Shown here: one piece after another, positions 1-9,187 of the stretch
Numbering within the stretch: the stretch's first letter is position 1
Layout: each line of letters opens with the position of its first letter
Source: JAAFHB01 sp963677935
Lineage (GTDB): Bacteria > Bacteroidota > Bacteroidia > Bacteroidales > Prolixibacteraceae
DNA: 64,000 nucleotides
NCBI GenBank assembly: GCA_963677935.2
Contig: CAXXEH010000003.1
Span: 496,001-560,000 of the forward strand
Direction of reading: 5' to 3'
Translations under genes and position numbers: made by a program
The notes under the pieces: model-generated
The model's input: the letters and a program-made list of their open reading frames with translations, nothing else
Database searches by the model: none
What the model was told of the DNA's origin: nothing

Positions 1-158
1 TTGTTGTCGACAGACTCCATATCAATAAAAGGGAGAATCACATTTGATTTTTTCAATTGACCAAAAGAGGCAGGAATTCCACCAAAGGATAACTGACCCT
101 GACTTCCTAAATTCAATCCTAAAAGTAGAGCTAAAACTAATAAATAGCGTAAAATCAT
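1..158 (-). CDS. N-terminus of a secreted protein, cut by the window edge
   Basis: Reading the minus strand from an ATG at 158 gives 52 codons that run off the window. The product starts with a basic, very leucine-rich segment (MILRYLLVLALLLG) ending near SQGQ, a typical signal peptide. The mature part starts LSFGGIPASFGQLKKSN and continues to a DMESVDN stretch. In Bacteroidota such an 'xSxGGxPxSF' start is often seen on secreted trypsin-like or type IX-secreted proteins (family knowledge, recalled loosely). Too little is present to name the enzyme. It diverges from the next gene at 268. Confidence 0.6.
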   Translation of the reverse strand, partial: MILRYLLVLALLLGLNLGSQGQLSFGGIPASFGQLKKSNVILPFIDMESVDN

Positions 159-267
159 TAATTTCCCAAATTTTGCGTAAATATAGTTTTTCCGTTTATT
201 TATTTGTCTTGTTTCATTCATATTTCAGTAATATGACTATCTTGACTGAAAAATAATTTGCTATTCA

Positions 268-681
268 ATGAAAGTGCTTGTAATTTATTGCAATAGTTTT
301 GGTTATCATCCCGCTTCCAAAACTTTGCCTGATATAGTGGAAGTTACCAGTGGTGCAACCTATACCGATTGTATCGTTGCCTTTATCCAGGTGGAAGCAG
401 AAGATGAAGCCCAGGAGGTCGCAGGCAGGGAGAAAAAGTTGGTCAATCACCTGAAATGGACAGCCCGCAAAAATAATACGAAAGCAATAGTTTTGCATTC
501 GTTTGCCCATTTATCCGACTCAAAAGCAGCTGTCGATTATACCAGGAGGTTATTTGATCTTGCTGAAAAGCGATTGATAAACGGTGGTTATACGACTGAA
601 CAGACCCCTTTTGGTTATTTCCTCGATCTTAAAATTGATGCACCAGGTTTTTCACTCGCAAGAATCTGGGCAACACTATGA
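268..681 (+). CDS. Stand-alone threonyl-tRNA synthetase editing-domain protein
   Basis: A 137-residue protein resembling the archaeal-type ThrRS N-terminal editing domain (Thr-tRNA ED, PF08915; a D-aminoacyl-tRNA deacylase-like fold). What I see: an N-terminal beta strand MKVLVIYCNSFGYHP, a central IVLHSFAHLSDSKA strand with the catalytic-site-like HSFAHL, and the family's C-terminal TPFGYF signature. In archaea this domain removes serine wrongly attached to tRNA-Thr; here it stands without the synthetase, so a trans-editing role is inferred. No signal peptide, so cytoplasmic. It reads away from its neighbours and appears monocistronic. Confidence 0.7.
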   Translation: MKVLVIYCNSFGYHPASKTLPDIVEVTSGATYTDCIVAFIQVEAEDEAQEVAGREKKLVNHLKWTARKNNTKAIVLHSFAHLSDSKAAVDYTRRLFDLAEKRLINGGYTTEQTPFGYFLDLKIDAPGFSLARIWATL

Positions 682-757
682 AGCTTTGTCACTACAATCT
701 TTCGGATCCAGTAATTGGGTTTTGAACATTAAACCTCTGTAACAGTTATTGTTTGAA

Positions 758-2023
758 TTACTTTTTTAGTTTGAAATATCGGTCAGCAAAATCCATATAA
801 CAGTTCCAGTCGTATAGCATCACATCGTGTTTGCCGGGGCGGATATGGTAGGCGATATCACCCCACACCGGTGTGCTTAAGGCCGGCATCTCTTTAACAG
901 GCAATCCCTTAAGTCCCAATAACTGATACACGGGGGAGGCGTAAACGCAGGAGAGGAACTCCCCTTTGGGATCTGACCATACATCTTCCACTGCACTGGC
1001 AACATATACGGGCCGAGGAGCAATTAAAGCAAGTAATTCGTGCTGATCCACAGGCATAAGCCCCTCTTTTTCAGAATATTTTTTGTAGTTGTCACAAAAC
1101 CAGTGAGGAAATGAGTTATTGATTCTGCCAACCGTCTCTCCAAATATCCTTTTTGAGAGTGCTGCACCGCTACACCCCGAATTATTGGAGATGGTAATCG
1201 CAAATCGCTGATCGGACGCCCCTGCCCAAAGGGCTGCCTTCCCAAGTCTTGAGTGTCCCATGACAATCACCCTTTTTGCATTGATCTCTTTATCTGTTTC
1301 GAAATAATCCATAATCCGTGATAATCCCCAGGCCCAGGTAGCAACCGATCCCCATGAGGTGCTATCTCTCTTTGAATCAAAAAGCTGGTGAACTCCGTTT
1401 TTAAATCCATCGTTAAAATCGGGATCAACATCACCATAATAGACCGTTGCAACTCCATACCCGCGTGAAACAATTTCTTTCATTGACCATCTGGATATGG
1501 CTTTTCCTCTTCCTTTTTCATTTGCACGGTGATCTGTTATTCCAAGTTCCTTGTTATTACCCACCCACGAATCGGGAATCAAAACGTCAGGTTCGGTGGT
1601 GGTAGTGTGATTTCCGTCAAAATTGTAACTCAGAAAAACAGGTGCGTTTTTCGAATTTTGAGGAAGATAAATAAGGACAGTTATCGTATTCTTTAAATCT
1701 CCGTTGGATAATTCTAGCTGAACCTCTTTACGTTTGGCAATTCCGTCAAGCGCATTTGCTTTTTGGGAGACAATAACAGATTTTATTTTCCCTTTCCATT
1801 GAGGAACGGTTCCAAATACCTCTTTTTCAAAAAGATTATAGATTTCAGTCCTTCTTTTTCCCCAATCTTTTTTACTGGCTACAACCGAACCATCATTGAA
1901 TATCAATGGATCGGGAAGGGTATAGGCGGGCACCTTCAACTCGTCGTAATTGGCTACAAATTGTTGGGCATTTGAGAACCAGGGAAGTGCAGCCAGGATT
2001 AGAAAAACAACTACTTTTTTCAT
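758..2023 (-). CDS. CE15-type glucuronoyl esterase (secreted)
   Basis: A 421-residue alpha/beta hydrolase with a signal peptide (MKKVVVFLILAALPWFSNAQ). The nucleophile elbow is GHSRLGK (Ser258), the CE15 form of the motif, preceded by a TWAWGLSRIMDY helix. A likely acid lies in VASAVEDVWSDP (about residues 342-351) and the catalytic histidine in PGKHD (His399). CE15 enzymes cleave the ester between 4-O-methyl-glucuronic acid of xylan and lignin alcohols; some bacterial members have wider substrates. Length and motif order fit the bacterial family. It lies 95 nt downstream of butyrate kinase on the same strand, so co-transcription is possible, but the functions are unrelated. Confidence 0.82.
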   Translation of the reverse strand: MKKVVVFLILAALPWFSNAQQFVANYDELKVPAYTLPDPLIFNDGSVVASKKDWGKRRTEIYNLFEKEVFGTVPQWKGKIKSVIVSQKANALDGIAKRKEVQLELSNGDLKNTITVLIYLPQNSKNAPVFLSYNFDGNHTTTTEPDVLIPDSWVGNNKELGITDHRANEKGRGKAISRWSMKEIVSRGYGVATVYYGDVDPDFNDGFKNGVHQLFDSKRDSTSWGSVATWAWGLSRIMDYFETDKEINAKRVIVMGHSRLGKAALWAGASDQRFAITISNNSGCSGAALSKRIFGETVGRINNSFPHWFCDNYKKYSEKEGLMPVDQHELLALIAPRPVYVASAVEDVWSDPKGEFLSCVYASPVYQLLGLKGLPVKEMPALSTPVWGDIAYHIRPGKHDVMLYDWNCYMDFADRYFKLKK

Positions 2024-2118
2024 TTGAAGAAGTTTGATTTGGTGTCAAAAATAGAATATATAACGGCTATTCTGATCATCCAGGGAAAGAATTGGATCTC
2101 AATTTCAGATCTTTTCTC

Positions 2119-3210
2119 TTATTCTTCTCCGGTTTTATCATATACAATGGCCTCCACCTCACCTCTGGCAACCATTAAGGCATTCATTGCCAATGATCTT
2201 AATTCATCCTGACCTGGATAAACAGAGACAGTTGCAATAAACTCGACCCTTTCACGAATTTGGGCCATGAGTTTTCTGTCGTAAGCAATCCCTCCGGTTA
2301 TCAGAATTCCGTCGATATTTCCTTTTAATACCGTGGCCATTTCACCTATCGATTTGGAGATCTGGTAAGCCATCGCATCGAGGTAAAAAGCAGCTTTCTC
2401 ATCACCGTGGTTAGCCGCGATCTCCACCTCACGGGCATCATTTGTCCCAAGGTAAGCCACAAGACCACCCTGTCCTGAAACCATTGCCCTGATCTCATCC
2501 TGAGGATATTTTCCGCTAAAACATAAGTCTATTAAAGCCCCTACCGGGAGTGATCCACTCCGTTCGGGAGAGAAGGGGCCTTCACCGTCAAGACCATTAT
2601 TTACGTCGATTACCCTTCCGTGGTGGTGAGCGCCAATTGTTATTCCTCCGCCAAGATGTACAACAATCAAATCGAGCTCTTCATAATGTTTTCCGATTTT
2701 GGCGGCATGCTGACGGGCTACTGCTTTCTGATTTAATGCATGAAAAATTGAGAGTCTTTTGAACAAAGGGTGCCCCGATACCCTGGCAATTTCGTCCATC
2801 TCATCGGTAACTACCGGATCGGCAATTAAGGCGACCGTGCCGGGATGTAACTGAGCAATTTCATAGGCAATCAATGAGCCAAGATTCGAAGCATGTTCTC
2901 CCATTACCCCCCGGCGACAATGGTCAACCATTAATTCATTGATGTAATAGACGCCCGATTTAAGCGGATAGGTTAATCCACCCCTTCCAATGATGATGCT
3001 GATGGAATCGAGATCGATTCTGTCGTGTTCCAATTCGCCTAATATCACTTCTTTTCTGAATTTAAACTGCTCGCTGATTGTTTTATAGGGCGCCAATTCA
3101 GCCATTGAATGGTGTAGTGTCTTCAATAATGAACACACGGTATTGTCGTAAACGGCAATTTTTGTAGATGTTGATCCGGGATTGATAACCAGAATTCGGG
3201 ATGATTTCAT
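2119..3210 (-). CDS. buk: Butyrate kinase
   Basis: A 363-residue acetate/butyrate kinase family (ASKHA fold) protein of usual Buk length. The N-terminal phosphate motif ILVINPGSTSTKIAVYDN, the central HLGGGITIGAHHHGRV motif, the DGEGPFSPERSG segment and the C-terminal LITGGIAYD motif are all present. It interconverts butyryl phosphate + ADP and butyrate + ATP (or branched-chain equivalents) in the cytoplasm. Its usual partner, phosphate butyryltransferase, is found on the same strand 35.7 kb upstream (38939-39844), with the accessory island between them. The nearest upstream features are inverted repeats and an IS-end remnant, so its promoter has probably changed. Confidence 0.93.
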   Translation of the reverse strand: MKSSRILVINPGSTSTKIAVYDNTVCSLLKTLHHSMAELAPYKTISEQFKFRKEVILGELEHDRIDLDSISIIIGRGGLTYPLKSGVYYINELMVDHCRRGVMGEHASNLGSLIAYEIAQLHPGTVALIADPVVTDEMDEIARVSGHPLFKRLSIFHALNQKAVARQHAAKIGKHYEELDLIVVHLGGGITIGAHHHGRVIDVNNGLDGEGPFSPERSGSLPVGALIDLCFSGKYPQDEIRAMVSGQGGLVAYLGTNDAREVEIAANHGDEKAAFYLDAMAYQISKSIGEMATVLKGNIDGILITGGIAYDRKLMAQIRERVEFIATVSVYPGQDELRSLAMNALMVARGEVEAIVYDKTGEE

Positions 3211-3236
3211 GTGAAAATTATTTGTTTTTTAGTGGC

Positions 3237-3300
3237 CACATGGAACCCTCATTGATTTTTATCTTCTTTGTTAAGCTTTTGCTCATGAGGGTTTCATGTG
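3237..3300. repeat. 16-bp inverted repeat upstream of buk, at the left edge of the island
   Basis: CACATGGAACCCTCAT at 3237-3252 faces ATGAGGGTTTCATGTG at 3285-3300 (15 of 16 positions pair) across a 32-bp spacer. The 12-bp palindrome TTTCATGTGAAA occurs both at the buk start (about 3205-3216) and at the right arm (about 3292-3303). It could be a terminator- or attenuator-like hairpin, an operator, or a scar at the island junction. It lacks a clear T-run, so I do not call it a terminator. Confidence 0.6.
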
Positions 3301-3499
3301 AAATATTTAAGTTCGTTTATAGTTAAACACTTCTTTTGTTGATAACAAGAGCGAATGTACGATTATAGAACGAGCAATGCAAACGATTGCCGGTTTCGAT
3401 AAAGTGTGCCAGAGACGAGAATTAGAAAAACTTCCGGATAAACTCCACACTCCAGTATATTTGGGTCAGTCAAATAGTCACAAAACAGGATGATAAATG

Positions 3500-3598
3500 C
3501 TTAAGAAATCGGGCTTGTGGAGGGGATTTAGTGCAATCCGCCAACTGACGGACCGGGTCGTTCACACCACATGAAGTCCTGATTATTGTAAGCCGTTT
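3500..3598. mobile_element. Remnant of an IS91-type element end
   Basis: The segment containing CAATCCGCCAACTGACGGAC, then GGGTCGTTCACACC and GAAGTCCT, is a diverged copy of the ends at 17260-17350 and 25200-25297. All three continue into a shared stretch (ATTGTAAGCCG then TTTTTATTT here). No transposase remains. The 300 bases to its left (3301-3500) hold no ORF or repeat that I recognise. Confidence 0.55.
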
Positions 3599-3657
3599 TT
3601 ATTTGTTCCGAAGACAAGATTGATGTTTCAAGTTTAATTTTTAGTCACAAAATTTTA

Positions 3658-4698
3658 TTAACTCAGAAATGACCAAATGAAAAAAATAGATAATAATATC
3701 AAATAACCTAGTATTAAACCAGCTATTGTTCCCAAAATGATAAATTTCCTACGTCTCTCCCAATATTTGAGGTTGAATAATATAAATATGAAGCAACTAA
3801 GTATAACTGATAAAATATTTAATTTATAGATATTAAATACTACTGAAATAAGGATTCCGCTAATAATCAGAGAAAGGCCTCCAAAAGAAAAATATGCGAC
3901 AAAATTACCACAGTTTTCAATATTGTTTTCTTTTTCTGGGCTTATGTATCTTTCATTAATATAATAACTTCCGTCACTAAATGTTGTTACTCTATTGGGT
4001 CTGCCATATTCATTATCTATTAGCCGACATCCAAATTTGTGCAATGGCCGAATTAATATAGATTCAAATGATAATAAAAGTCTTTGAATTATTAACAAAA
4101 CAATTATGCCTATCACTGTTTCTAAAATAACATTTTGCAAATGGCCTAATTGACCAGAAAGATTTTCTATTAATGACTGGATATATTTGAGAATGTTATT
4201 AAGACTTGTTCCTAAAGATATTCCAAATTCTCTTGGAATAATATAATATCCAGCGGCTAGGCCTATAAGATTACCTATTAAAATTGAGGGGCGTATGTAT
4301 GATAAATCAGGGTGCCAAGGACTAATTGTTTTTGAAAAAAATAGAATAACTGGAGCACTTATTAAAACTGCAATAATATTTATTTGGTACTTTGTAAAAA
4401 TCAATCCCAAAACAAATCCAAATATTAATAAGGAAGAAAATCCAAAAATTAAATAACTAATAATATAATCTGGCATTAGTTTGTCAGGCTTTTTATAGCC
4501 TTTTGCTGGAAAGGGATAATTTGAGGGTAACTTTTCATTGAATTTTCTATGAAAACCATCATAATTGAAAACTTTTTGATAAAAATGTTGCACCGGGACT
4601 ATTATTTTCCATCTAAACAGTAGTAATATACTTTGGATTAAAGCTAGAAGAATTAATTCGATAGAAATTTCAATTAGTGTTTCCATAATCAAACTCAT
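3658..4698 (-). CDS. Unknown polytopic membrane protein
   Basis: A 346-residue protein with about seven or eight hydrophobic segments: roughly residues 8-28, 78-100, 106-123, 138-156, 190-212, 268-290, 293-312 and 320-343. Between helices there is a soluble loop (about 215-265) with several charged and aromatic residues. I do not recognise a family. The gene is AT-rich, like the island's cassette genes, and lies on the same strand. An IS91-type end is downstream and a group II intron-like repeat upstream, so it may be an old cassette whose attC-like sites were destroyed. A GGCTTAAC sequence at about 4819 upstream could be a core box remnant (weak). Confidence 0.6.
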   Translation of the reverse strand: MSLIMETLIEISIELILLALIQSILLLFRWKIIVPVQHFYQKVFNYDGFHRKFNEKLPSNYPFPAKGYKKPDKLMPDYIISYLIFGFSSLLIFGFVLGLIFTKYQINIIAVLISAPVILFFSKTISPWHPDLSYIRPSILIGNLIGLAAGYYIIPREFGISLGTSLNNILKYIQSLIENLSGQLGHLQNVILETVIGIIVLLIIQRLLLSFESILIRPLHKFGCRLIDNEYGRPNRVTTFSDGSYYINERYISPEKENNIENCGNFVAYFSFGGLSLIISGILISVVFNIYKLNILSVILSCFIFILFNLKYWERRRKFIILGTIAGLILGYLILLSIFFIWSFLS

Positions 4699-4833
4699 TT
4701 TTTAGTAAATACTTAGTAGTCTATATCCCTCATTTAAAAACTTACTTTGATTTTACTCTATCTATTTTCTCGGTATCCTTTATTCAACGCATAATACATA
4801 TTTTAGGACGACTCAAAATGGCTTAACCTGGTA

Positions 4834-5157
4834 GCCTACGCCCTCTAAGAACCGTACGTGCGACTTTATTCATTTAATATTTACTTTAAATTGTATGCAT
4901 GATTTTCAATTCACCGCATACGGCTCAGGCACTTTAAAGGCTGACCCGGCGAAGGGTAACCCAGCTGTTGTTACTAACTTTATTTGTCATAAAAGTAGTT
5001 ATTTGTTTACAATCCTTTACTAATTCGGCTCTTTATTTTGTTCTGATAAAGAAGTATTTGTCAAATTGTTTCTGTGCTGGTATTTTGCCCATCGTTTGAG
5101 TTGCCACCAGATAAATGAACCAACTCGGATGAAAATAAGCTTTGTTGAGTAGGTAGA
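4834..5157. repeat. Copy A of a ~320-bp duplicated sequence with a group II intron-like hairpin
   Basis: This segment is roughly 90% identical by eye to 16552-16855. On the minus strand it contains GAGCCGTATGCGG ... CGCACGTACGGTTCTTAG, a paired motif well known beside group II intron ORFs (family knowledge). No reverse transcriptase ORF remains. It also includes CTGACCCGGCGAAGGGTAAC and a degraded coding-like stretch near 5040-5150. The role is unclear: probably a fragment of a retroelement carried in two places. Confidence 0.65.
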
Positions 5158-5237
5158 AATTAACCGAAAACAAGCTTACTCTTTACCCTAACAGAACCAG
5201 CCCGCACCAACAGGTTTCGCTGAACAGAGAATAGACC

Positions 5238-5275
5238 AAAATCCCATTAACCTTTTCCGGTAATGGGATTTTTTA
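5238..5275. terminator. Bidirectional terminator-like hairpin
   Basis: AATCCCATTA and TAATGGGATT form a 10-bp stem (5240-5249 with 5261-5270), flanked by an A-run on the left and TTTTTT on the right. It sits between an intron-like remnant and the 3' end of the minus-strand gene at 5326, so it could end transcription of that gene (A-run becomes T-run on the minus strand). Confidence 0.6.
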
Positions 5276-5325
5276 TGCACGGGATTTCGGCTATTCTGCT
5301 AAATGTTGGCAACAGTACTTTTGTC

Positions 5326-5943
5326 TCAGTATTTTACAATCTCAAATTTTGAATTCATATCAGGCAGAATCAAAGAGGGCATATTCTTTTCTCCAATCGA
5401 TTTGCCAATATTAAGTAGTATTGAATATTCTTCAATAGTTGAAGGTTCCCCAATTAACCATTTGGGATTCCGAACAAAATGTGGAGGAGATGGCAATAAG
5501 TCATAAGCTCTAATTAATTTAGGATCAAATGTTTCAATACTTATTTTTGTTTTGCTAATATCAATTGAATCCAAATGGATATAGAAAGAGACTAAATATT
5601 CTAAATATTCTCCTTCATGATTTTTATATGTATAGGATTTTAAATTAGCAAACCTTGCATCTATAAACATATCATATTTATTTGCAGGCTTTTCTAAATT
5701 ATTAACGATCTCCATAGGTAAAATTAATTTTTCCTTTATTGTCCATACAGCTGCTTGTTCAAAAAGCGAATATTTATTTTTTATACTCATTTTATGAATA
5801 CTGTCAATTGGAAAATTAAATACATATTCAATAGGATTTTTCCTTTCAAGTGTTGTCTTTAAAATTTTTTTATTTCGTGATATAGCGAAAAGAATAAACA
5901 ACAATATTAGCAGGATTCCATATTTTCTCATTTTTATTTTCAT
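5326..5943 (-). CDS. Unknown membrane-anchored protein
   Basis: A 205-residue protein with a basic N-terminus and one hydrophobic segment (YGILLILLFILFAIS, about residues 8-22), then a soluble part rich in Lys, Ile and Ser. It is probably an inner-membrane-anchored periplasmic protein or an uncleaved secretory protein. No catalytic motif or family was recognised. It shares strand and AT-rich composition with the cassette genes. Its flanks are remnants (terminator-like hairpin downstream; dead higA upstream), so cassette status cannot be shown. Confidence 0.5.
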   Translation of the reverse strand: MKIKMRKYGILLILLFILFAISRNKKILKTTLERKNPIEYVFNFPIDSIHKMSIKNKYSLFEQAAVWTIKEKLILPMEIVNNLEKPANKYDMFIDARFANLKSYTYKNHEGEYLEYLVSFYIHLDSIDISKTKISIETFDPKLIRAYDLLPSPPHFVRNPKWLIGEPSTIEEYSILLNIGKSIGEKNMPSLILPDMNSKFEIVKY

Positions 5944-5983
5944 ATTGAATTATATCTTTTAGTTAGACTGTGTCATATGTTGA

Positions 5984-6415
5984 TTAGCATTGGTGCCAAC
6001 AGATGGCAATATGGCCAGAAAGGGAATGGGAGAAAGTCTCTATCAACCGACACAATACTTGATGCGTGTGATGAACTTCTTGAACAGATGAATCCATTTT
6101 GGGCTGTGGTGCGTGCTGTGGTGCGTTTTTCCTTTTGTTCATTATGCGGGTAAACAGGTCTTTATTCATCGATTTTTCTGCTTCAATGTCATAATCGTCT
6201 TGTAAACCAAGCCAAAATTTTGCAGAATTGCCAAAATAACAACTCAGTCTTAATGCCGTATCGGCAGTAATCCTTCTTTTCCCCTTTATTATTTGCGATA
6301 TTCTGGTTTGTGGAATATCAATTTATTTTGAAAGTCGATATGCCGTTATATTTAATGGGTTTAAAAATTCTTCCAACAAAATTTCACCAGGATGAATGTT
6401 TGCTAATCTTTCCAT
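5984..6415 (-). pseudogene. higA: higA antitoxin pseudogene with an in-frame stop
   Basis: From an ATG at 6415 the minus strand reads MERLANIHPGEILLEEFL, NPLNITAYRLSK, then TAA at codon 31. The same frame continues IDIPQTRISQIIKGKRRIT, ADTALRLSCYFGNSAKFWL and LQDDYDIEAEKS. This is the HigA/XRE antitoxin family: HPGEIL start, HTH, and the FW.. LQ..YD motif. A sense codon has become a stop in the middle of the HTH. The C-terminal part after residue about 105 does not look like HigA and runs into foreign sequence. Reinitiation could make a fragment, but a functional antitoxin is unlikely. Confidence 0.75.
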
Positions 6416-6426
6416 TTTAATTCGTT

Positions 6427-6520
6427 TTAATGATAATCTACAATCTCAACTTCAAATGCTTGGTTATTTTCCCATTTAAAAATGATTCTCCACTGGTCAT
6501 TTATCCGAACATTGCTCAAA
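6427..6520 (-). pseudogene. higB: C-terminal fragment of a higB (RelE-like) toxin
   Basis: The minus strand ending at the TAA at 6427-6429 reads RINDQWRIIFKWENNQ then AFEVEIVDYH, the conserved C-terminus of HigB mRNA-interferase toxins. Sequence upstream of about 6510 no longer matches, so the first two thirds are missing. The stop lies 11 nt before the higA start, the usual toxin-first higBA order. With the antitoxin also broken, the module is dead. A short sequence similar to 5180-5200 (ACTxTTTACCCTAAC) adjoins the truncation point and may mark the rearrangement. From here to 6716 I see nothing else. Confidence 0.7.
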
Positions 6521-6715
6521 ACAAATAATAAACTTACTTTTTACCCTAACTCCTCCAAAGTCATTGTCAATAATTATTCGCATACGAGGGGCAACTGTTT
6601 CTTTTGGAAAAAATTAATTATTCTGAGCTGACAAATCTGAACCTATCAGTAATTTGAGTACTAAAAAGTGATTAATAGTAAATTTTTCATATTCATTTTT
6701 TCAATATTTTAGGCG

Positions 6716-9187
6716 CTATTTACAAACGATACCAGATATCTCTCCTGTCACTTTTGGAACATAATACCATCGTGTTTTTTTATATATTTCTTTTGTTGGA
6801 ATACCACCTTTCACTAAAACTTTATTATTAAATGTAAGTGTGCTATTGTCTGACATAATGGGCAAATGTAGTTCGGCATTTATTCCTTTTGGTATAGATA
6901 CATTAAAAGATAAAGACTGTCCGTCTGAAGATTTTTGCCAGGAAACGTCAACAGTTCCAAACTCAGTAACAACAGTTCCATCAGCAAAAGTTAAATCGGC
7001 AAGACGAGGCTCAATGATTAATTGCTTTTCCGAAACATTCCCTACCCTGCGCACTCCCAAAACATAAGAACTCAGGAAATAGGCTGGCACCGAACCGTAA
7101 TTATGGCACGATTCACTTGCTCCTTCTCCTTTTTCGTTGGTAAATGATTCGGAAAGGGTGCCCGCATCCTGCTGATATTTAACCATTGGTGTCCACCGAC
7201 GTAACATTTCGCCAATCGCTTCTTTGTCCAGCTCTTCTGTGTTAGTCCGGTATAATTCAGTAAATACCCAATAATACATTACCGGCATATTAATACCAGC
7301 CTTCATTTCCACCATTTTCACATAGTCATTATTGCTACAGCAATGAAATCCTCCCGGATTTTTATAATTTACCAAAAACCATTTCCTTACGTCAGATTCC
7401 CTTTCGGTGGTTGCCAATCCGTAATGCAGTGCAATTAACTGGGCATGTACTGTAGGTGCATAAATTTTATCTTTCAAAAAAGCTGAATTATATGCTTTTT
7501 CACTTTCGTTCCAAAACTGTTGGTTGAAAGATATTTTTAGTTCTTCGGCTGCTCTTTGATAAAAGGTAGCCGCCTGACTTTCGCCAATCAATAGCGCCAG
7601 ACTTTGTGTAACTTTTAGTGCATCATAGAAATAAGCATTTATGGTAGCACCCTCGCAGGTGATGTATGCGAATGGATTGTCGAACGAACTATATTCGCGA
7701 GCAAGTAAAAGACCTCGTTGGGTGCGGCGTTCTAAAAACCATTTCATTTGTGCAACTAATGTTGGCCACATTTTGTGTACAAACTCTTTGTCGCTGGTTG
7801 CATCGTAGTATAATTTCAGCGCTTCGACCCACAGGCAAGCATAATCGTCGATAAAATAATGGCAATCGTAAGCTCCCCTGTCGGTTGGAAAGGTAGCCAA
7901 TATCCTGCCATCGGGTAATTGGGCTAATGCTGCATGCCGTAAAATATTTTTGAGTAATCGTGCATCGGAGAAAACTTTACCGCCATTAATTCCAGGGCCA
8001 GCTAAGGCAACCTGTGTGGTAATAAAATTGGGCTCAGCAGGATCCTGAAGCCACTCGTTGCGCTCTCGTGCATCCGAACCATAACCATCATCGGTGGTAA
8101 CTTCTATGGTTTTTACAGCCATATCCCAAAGTTTAGTTAATACTTCGTTACTACACGTAAACTTTCCAAGCCGCTCAAACGGATAGCGTCGATCTGTAAT
8201 TTGAATGTCGTAAATTTTAATTTTTCCTGTGTCGCATTTAAGCTTCATATAATGACTGCCCCACTGGTCGGTTGTCATAAAAAACTGACGGCCTGCACGA
8301 GTTGTATAGGTATTCCCTTTACCGTACATCTCAGCAGGTTTGCCGTTTTTGTACCGAAGGGCATATTTCATGGTAAGATAACTGCCTGCTTCAGCCTCCA
8401 AATCTATAGAAGTGTATGCCAAAGCCATCGTTCCATAGTCTATTAGTATTTCCTGTCCTGCTGTAAGTTCTAAGGGTAGTTTTGTGCTTAACAGTTCGCC
8501 CGATGGCAATAGTTTAAGGTTTTTAAGCTTGGTCTCCTGAGGTAATGGAAGTTCGGAACGATACATTTTTCCCCAAAGATTGCCTTCAATATGTTTTGCT
8601 TTTTGCCATCCGGAAACGTCAAAATCATTTTTCATCCATATTCCATTGTCGAGTCTGGCATCCATTATGTCCGGAATAGTATTCCATGACTTGGGTGCCG
8701 GCTGATACATGGTATTATCCGAGCAGCGCCAAGACGAATCGGTACGAAAAAGCTCTTCGCCCGAGATTTTAAGAATTGCTGCTAATCCTGGAACATGGTT
8801 CATAATATGGCCATTAATAAAGTTCCCGTAATCATGCACTAAAAAAACAATAACATTGGTTCCTTTTTTCAAATAGGGTTGTACATCAATTTCATTATAT
8901 TCTGGTCTTTTAGGGTTAAACCGACATGGCCCACGCATAATATATTGACCGTTTATCCATAGCAGGTAACGCGAATCGGCAAACAATTCCAATTGCGCCT
9001 CGCCTCCTGTTTTCTTAAGATTAAAACTCTTACGGAATACTGCATATCCGCCATTTGTGCCAATTTCAAACGGAGTCCATATTATAGCGTTTTGAATTGC
9101 AGGCAAGGTGTTGTTTTTATCTGGCTGTGCCTTTGAAGCAATTCTTATAAAACCAAATAATAATAGTAGTAGACAAGCTTTTTTCAC
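6716..9187 (-). CDS. GH78-like alpha-L-rhamnosidase (secreted)
   Basis: An 823-residue glycoside hydrolase with a signal peptide (MKKACLLLLLFGFIRIASKAQ). The N-terminal beta-rich part (about 30-330) carries a sugar-binding-like RYLLWINGQYIMRGPCRF motif; the catalytic (alpha/alpha)6 barrel follows, with SDARERNEWLQD (about 375) corresponding to the acidic DxxxRxE motif of GH78, then repeated aromatic/acidic helices and a C-terminal beta domain (about 700-823). GH78 enzymes release terminal alpha-L-rhamnose from pectin-like glycans. The variant motif means substrate is uncertain. It sits inside the accessory island but has no attC-like flanks; GC is higher than in the cassettes, so it may be displaced core or independently acquired DNA. 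Confidence 0.75.
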   Translation of the reverse strand: MKKACLLLLLFGFIRIASKAQPDKNNTLPAIQNAIIWTPFEIGTNGGYAVFRKSFNLKKTGGEAQLELFADSRYLLWINGQYIMRGPCRFNPKRPEYNEIDVQPYLKKGTNVIVFLVHDYGNFINGHIMNHVPGLAAILKISGEELFRTDSSWRCSDNTMYQPAPKSWNTIPDIMDARLDNGIWMKNDFDVSGWQKAKHIEGNLWGKMYRSELPLPQETKLKNLKLLPSGELLSTKLPLELTAGQEILIDYGTMALAYTSIDLEAEAGSYLTMKYALRYKNGKPAEMYGKGNTYTTRAGRQFFMTTDQWGSHYMKLKCDTGKIKIYDIQITDRRYPFERLGKFTCSNEVLTKLWDMAVKTIEVTTDDGYGSDARERNEWLQDPAEPNFITTQVALAGPGINGGKVFSDARLLKNILRHAALAQLPDGRILATFPTDRGAYDCHYFIDDYACLWVEALKLYYDATSDKEFVHKMWPTLVAQMKWFLERRTQRGLLLAREYSSFDNPFAYITCEGATINAYFYDALKVTQSLALLIGESQAATFYQRAAEELKISFNQQFWNESEKAYNSAFLKDKIYAPTVHAQLIALHYGLATTERESDVRKWFLVNYKNPGGFHCCSNNDYVKMVEMKAGINMPVMYYWVFTELYRTNTEELDKEAIGEMLRRWTPMVKYQQDAGTLSESFTNEKGEGASESCHNYGSVPAYFLSSYVLGVRRVGNVSEKQLIIEPRLADLTFADGTVVTEFGTVDVSWQKSSDGQSLSFNVSIPKGINAELHLPIMSDNSTLTFNNKVLVKGGIPTKEIYKKTRWYYVPKVTGEISGIVCK

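Noticed and set aside
4834..5157. Complete group II intron
   Set aside because: Only the hairpin is recognisable; no reverse transcriptase frame or clear domain V was found.
6716..9187. Rhamnosidase as a cassette
   Set aside because: No attC-like site on either side and base composition nearer to the core genome.
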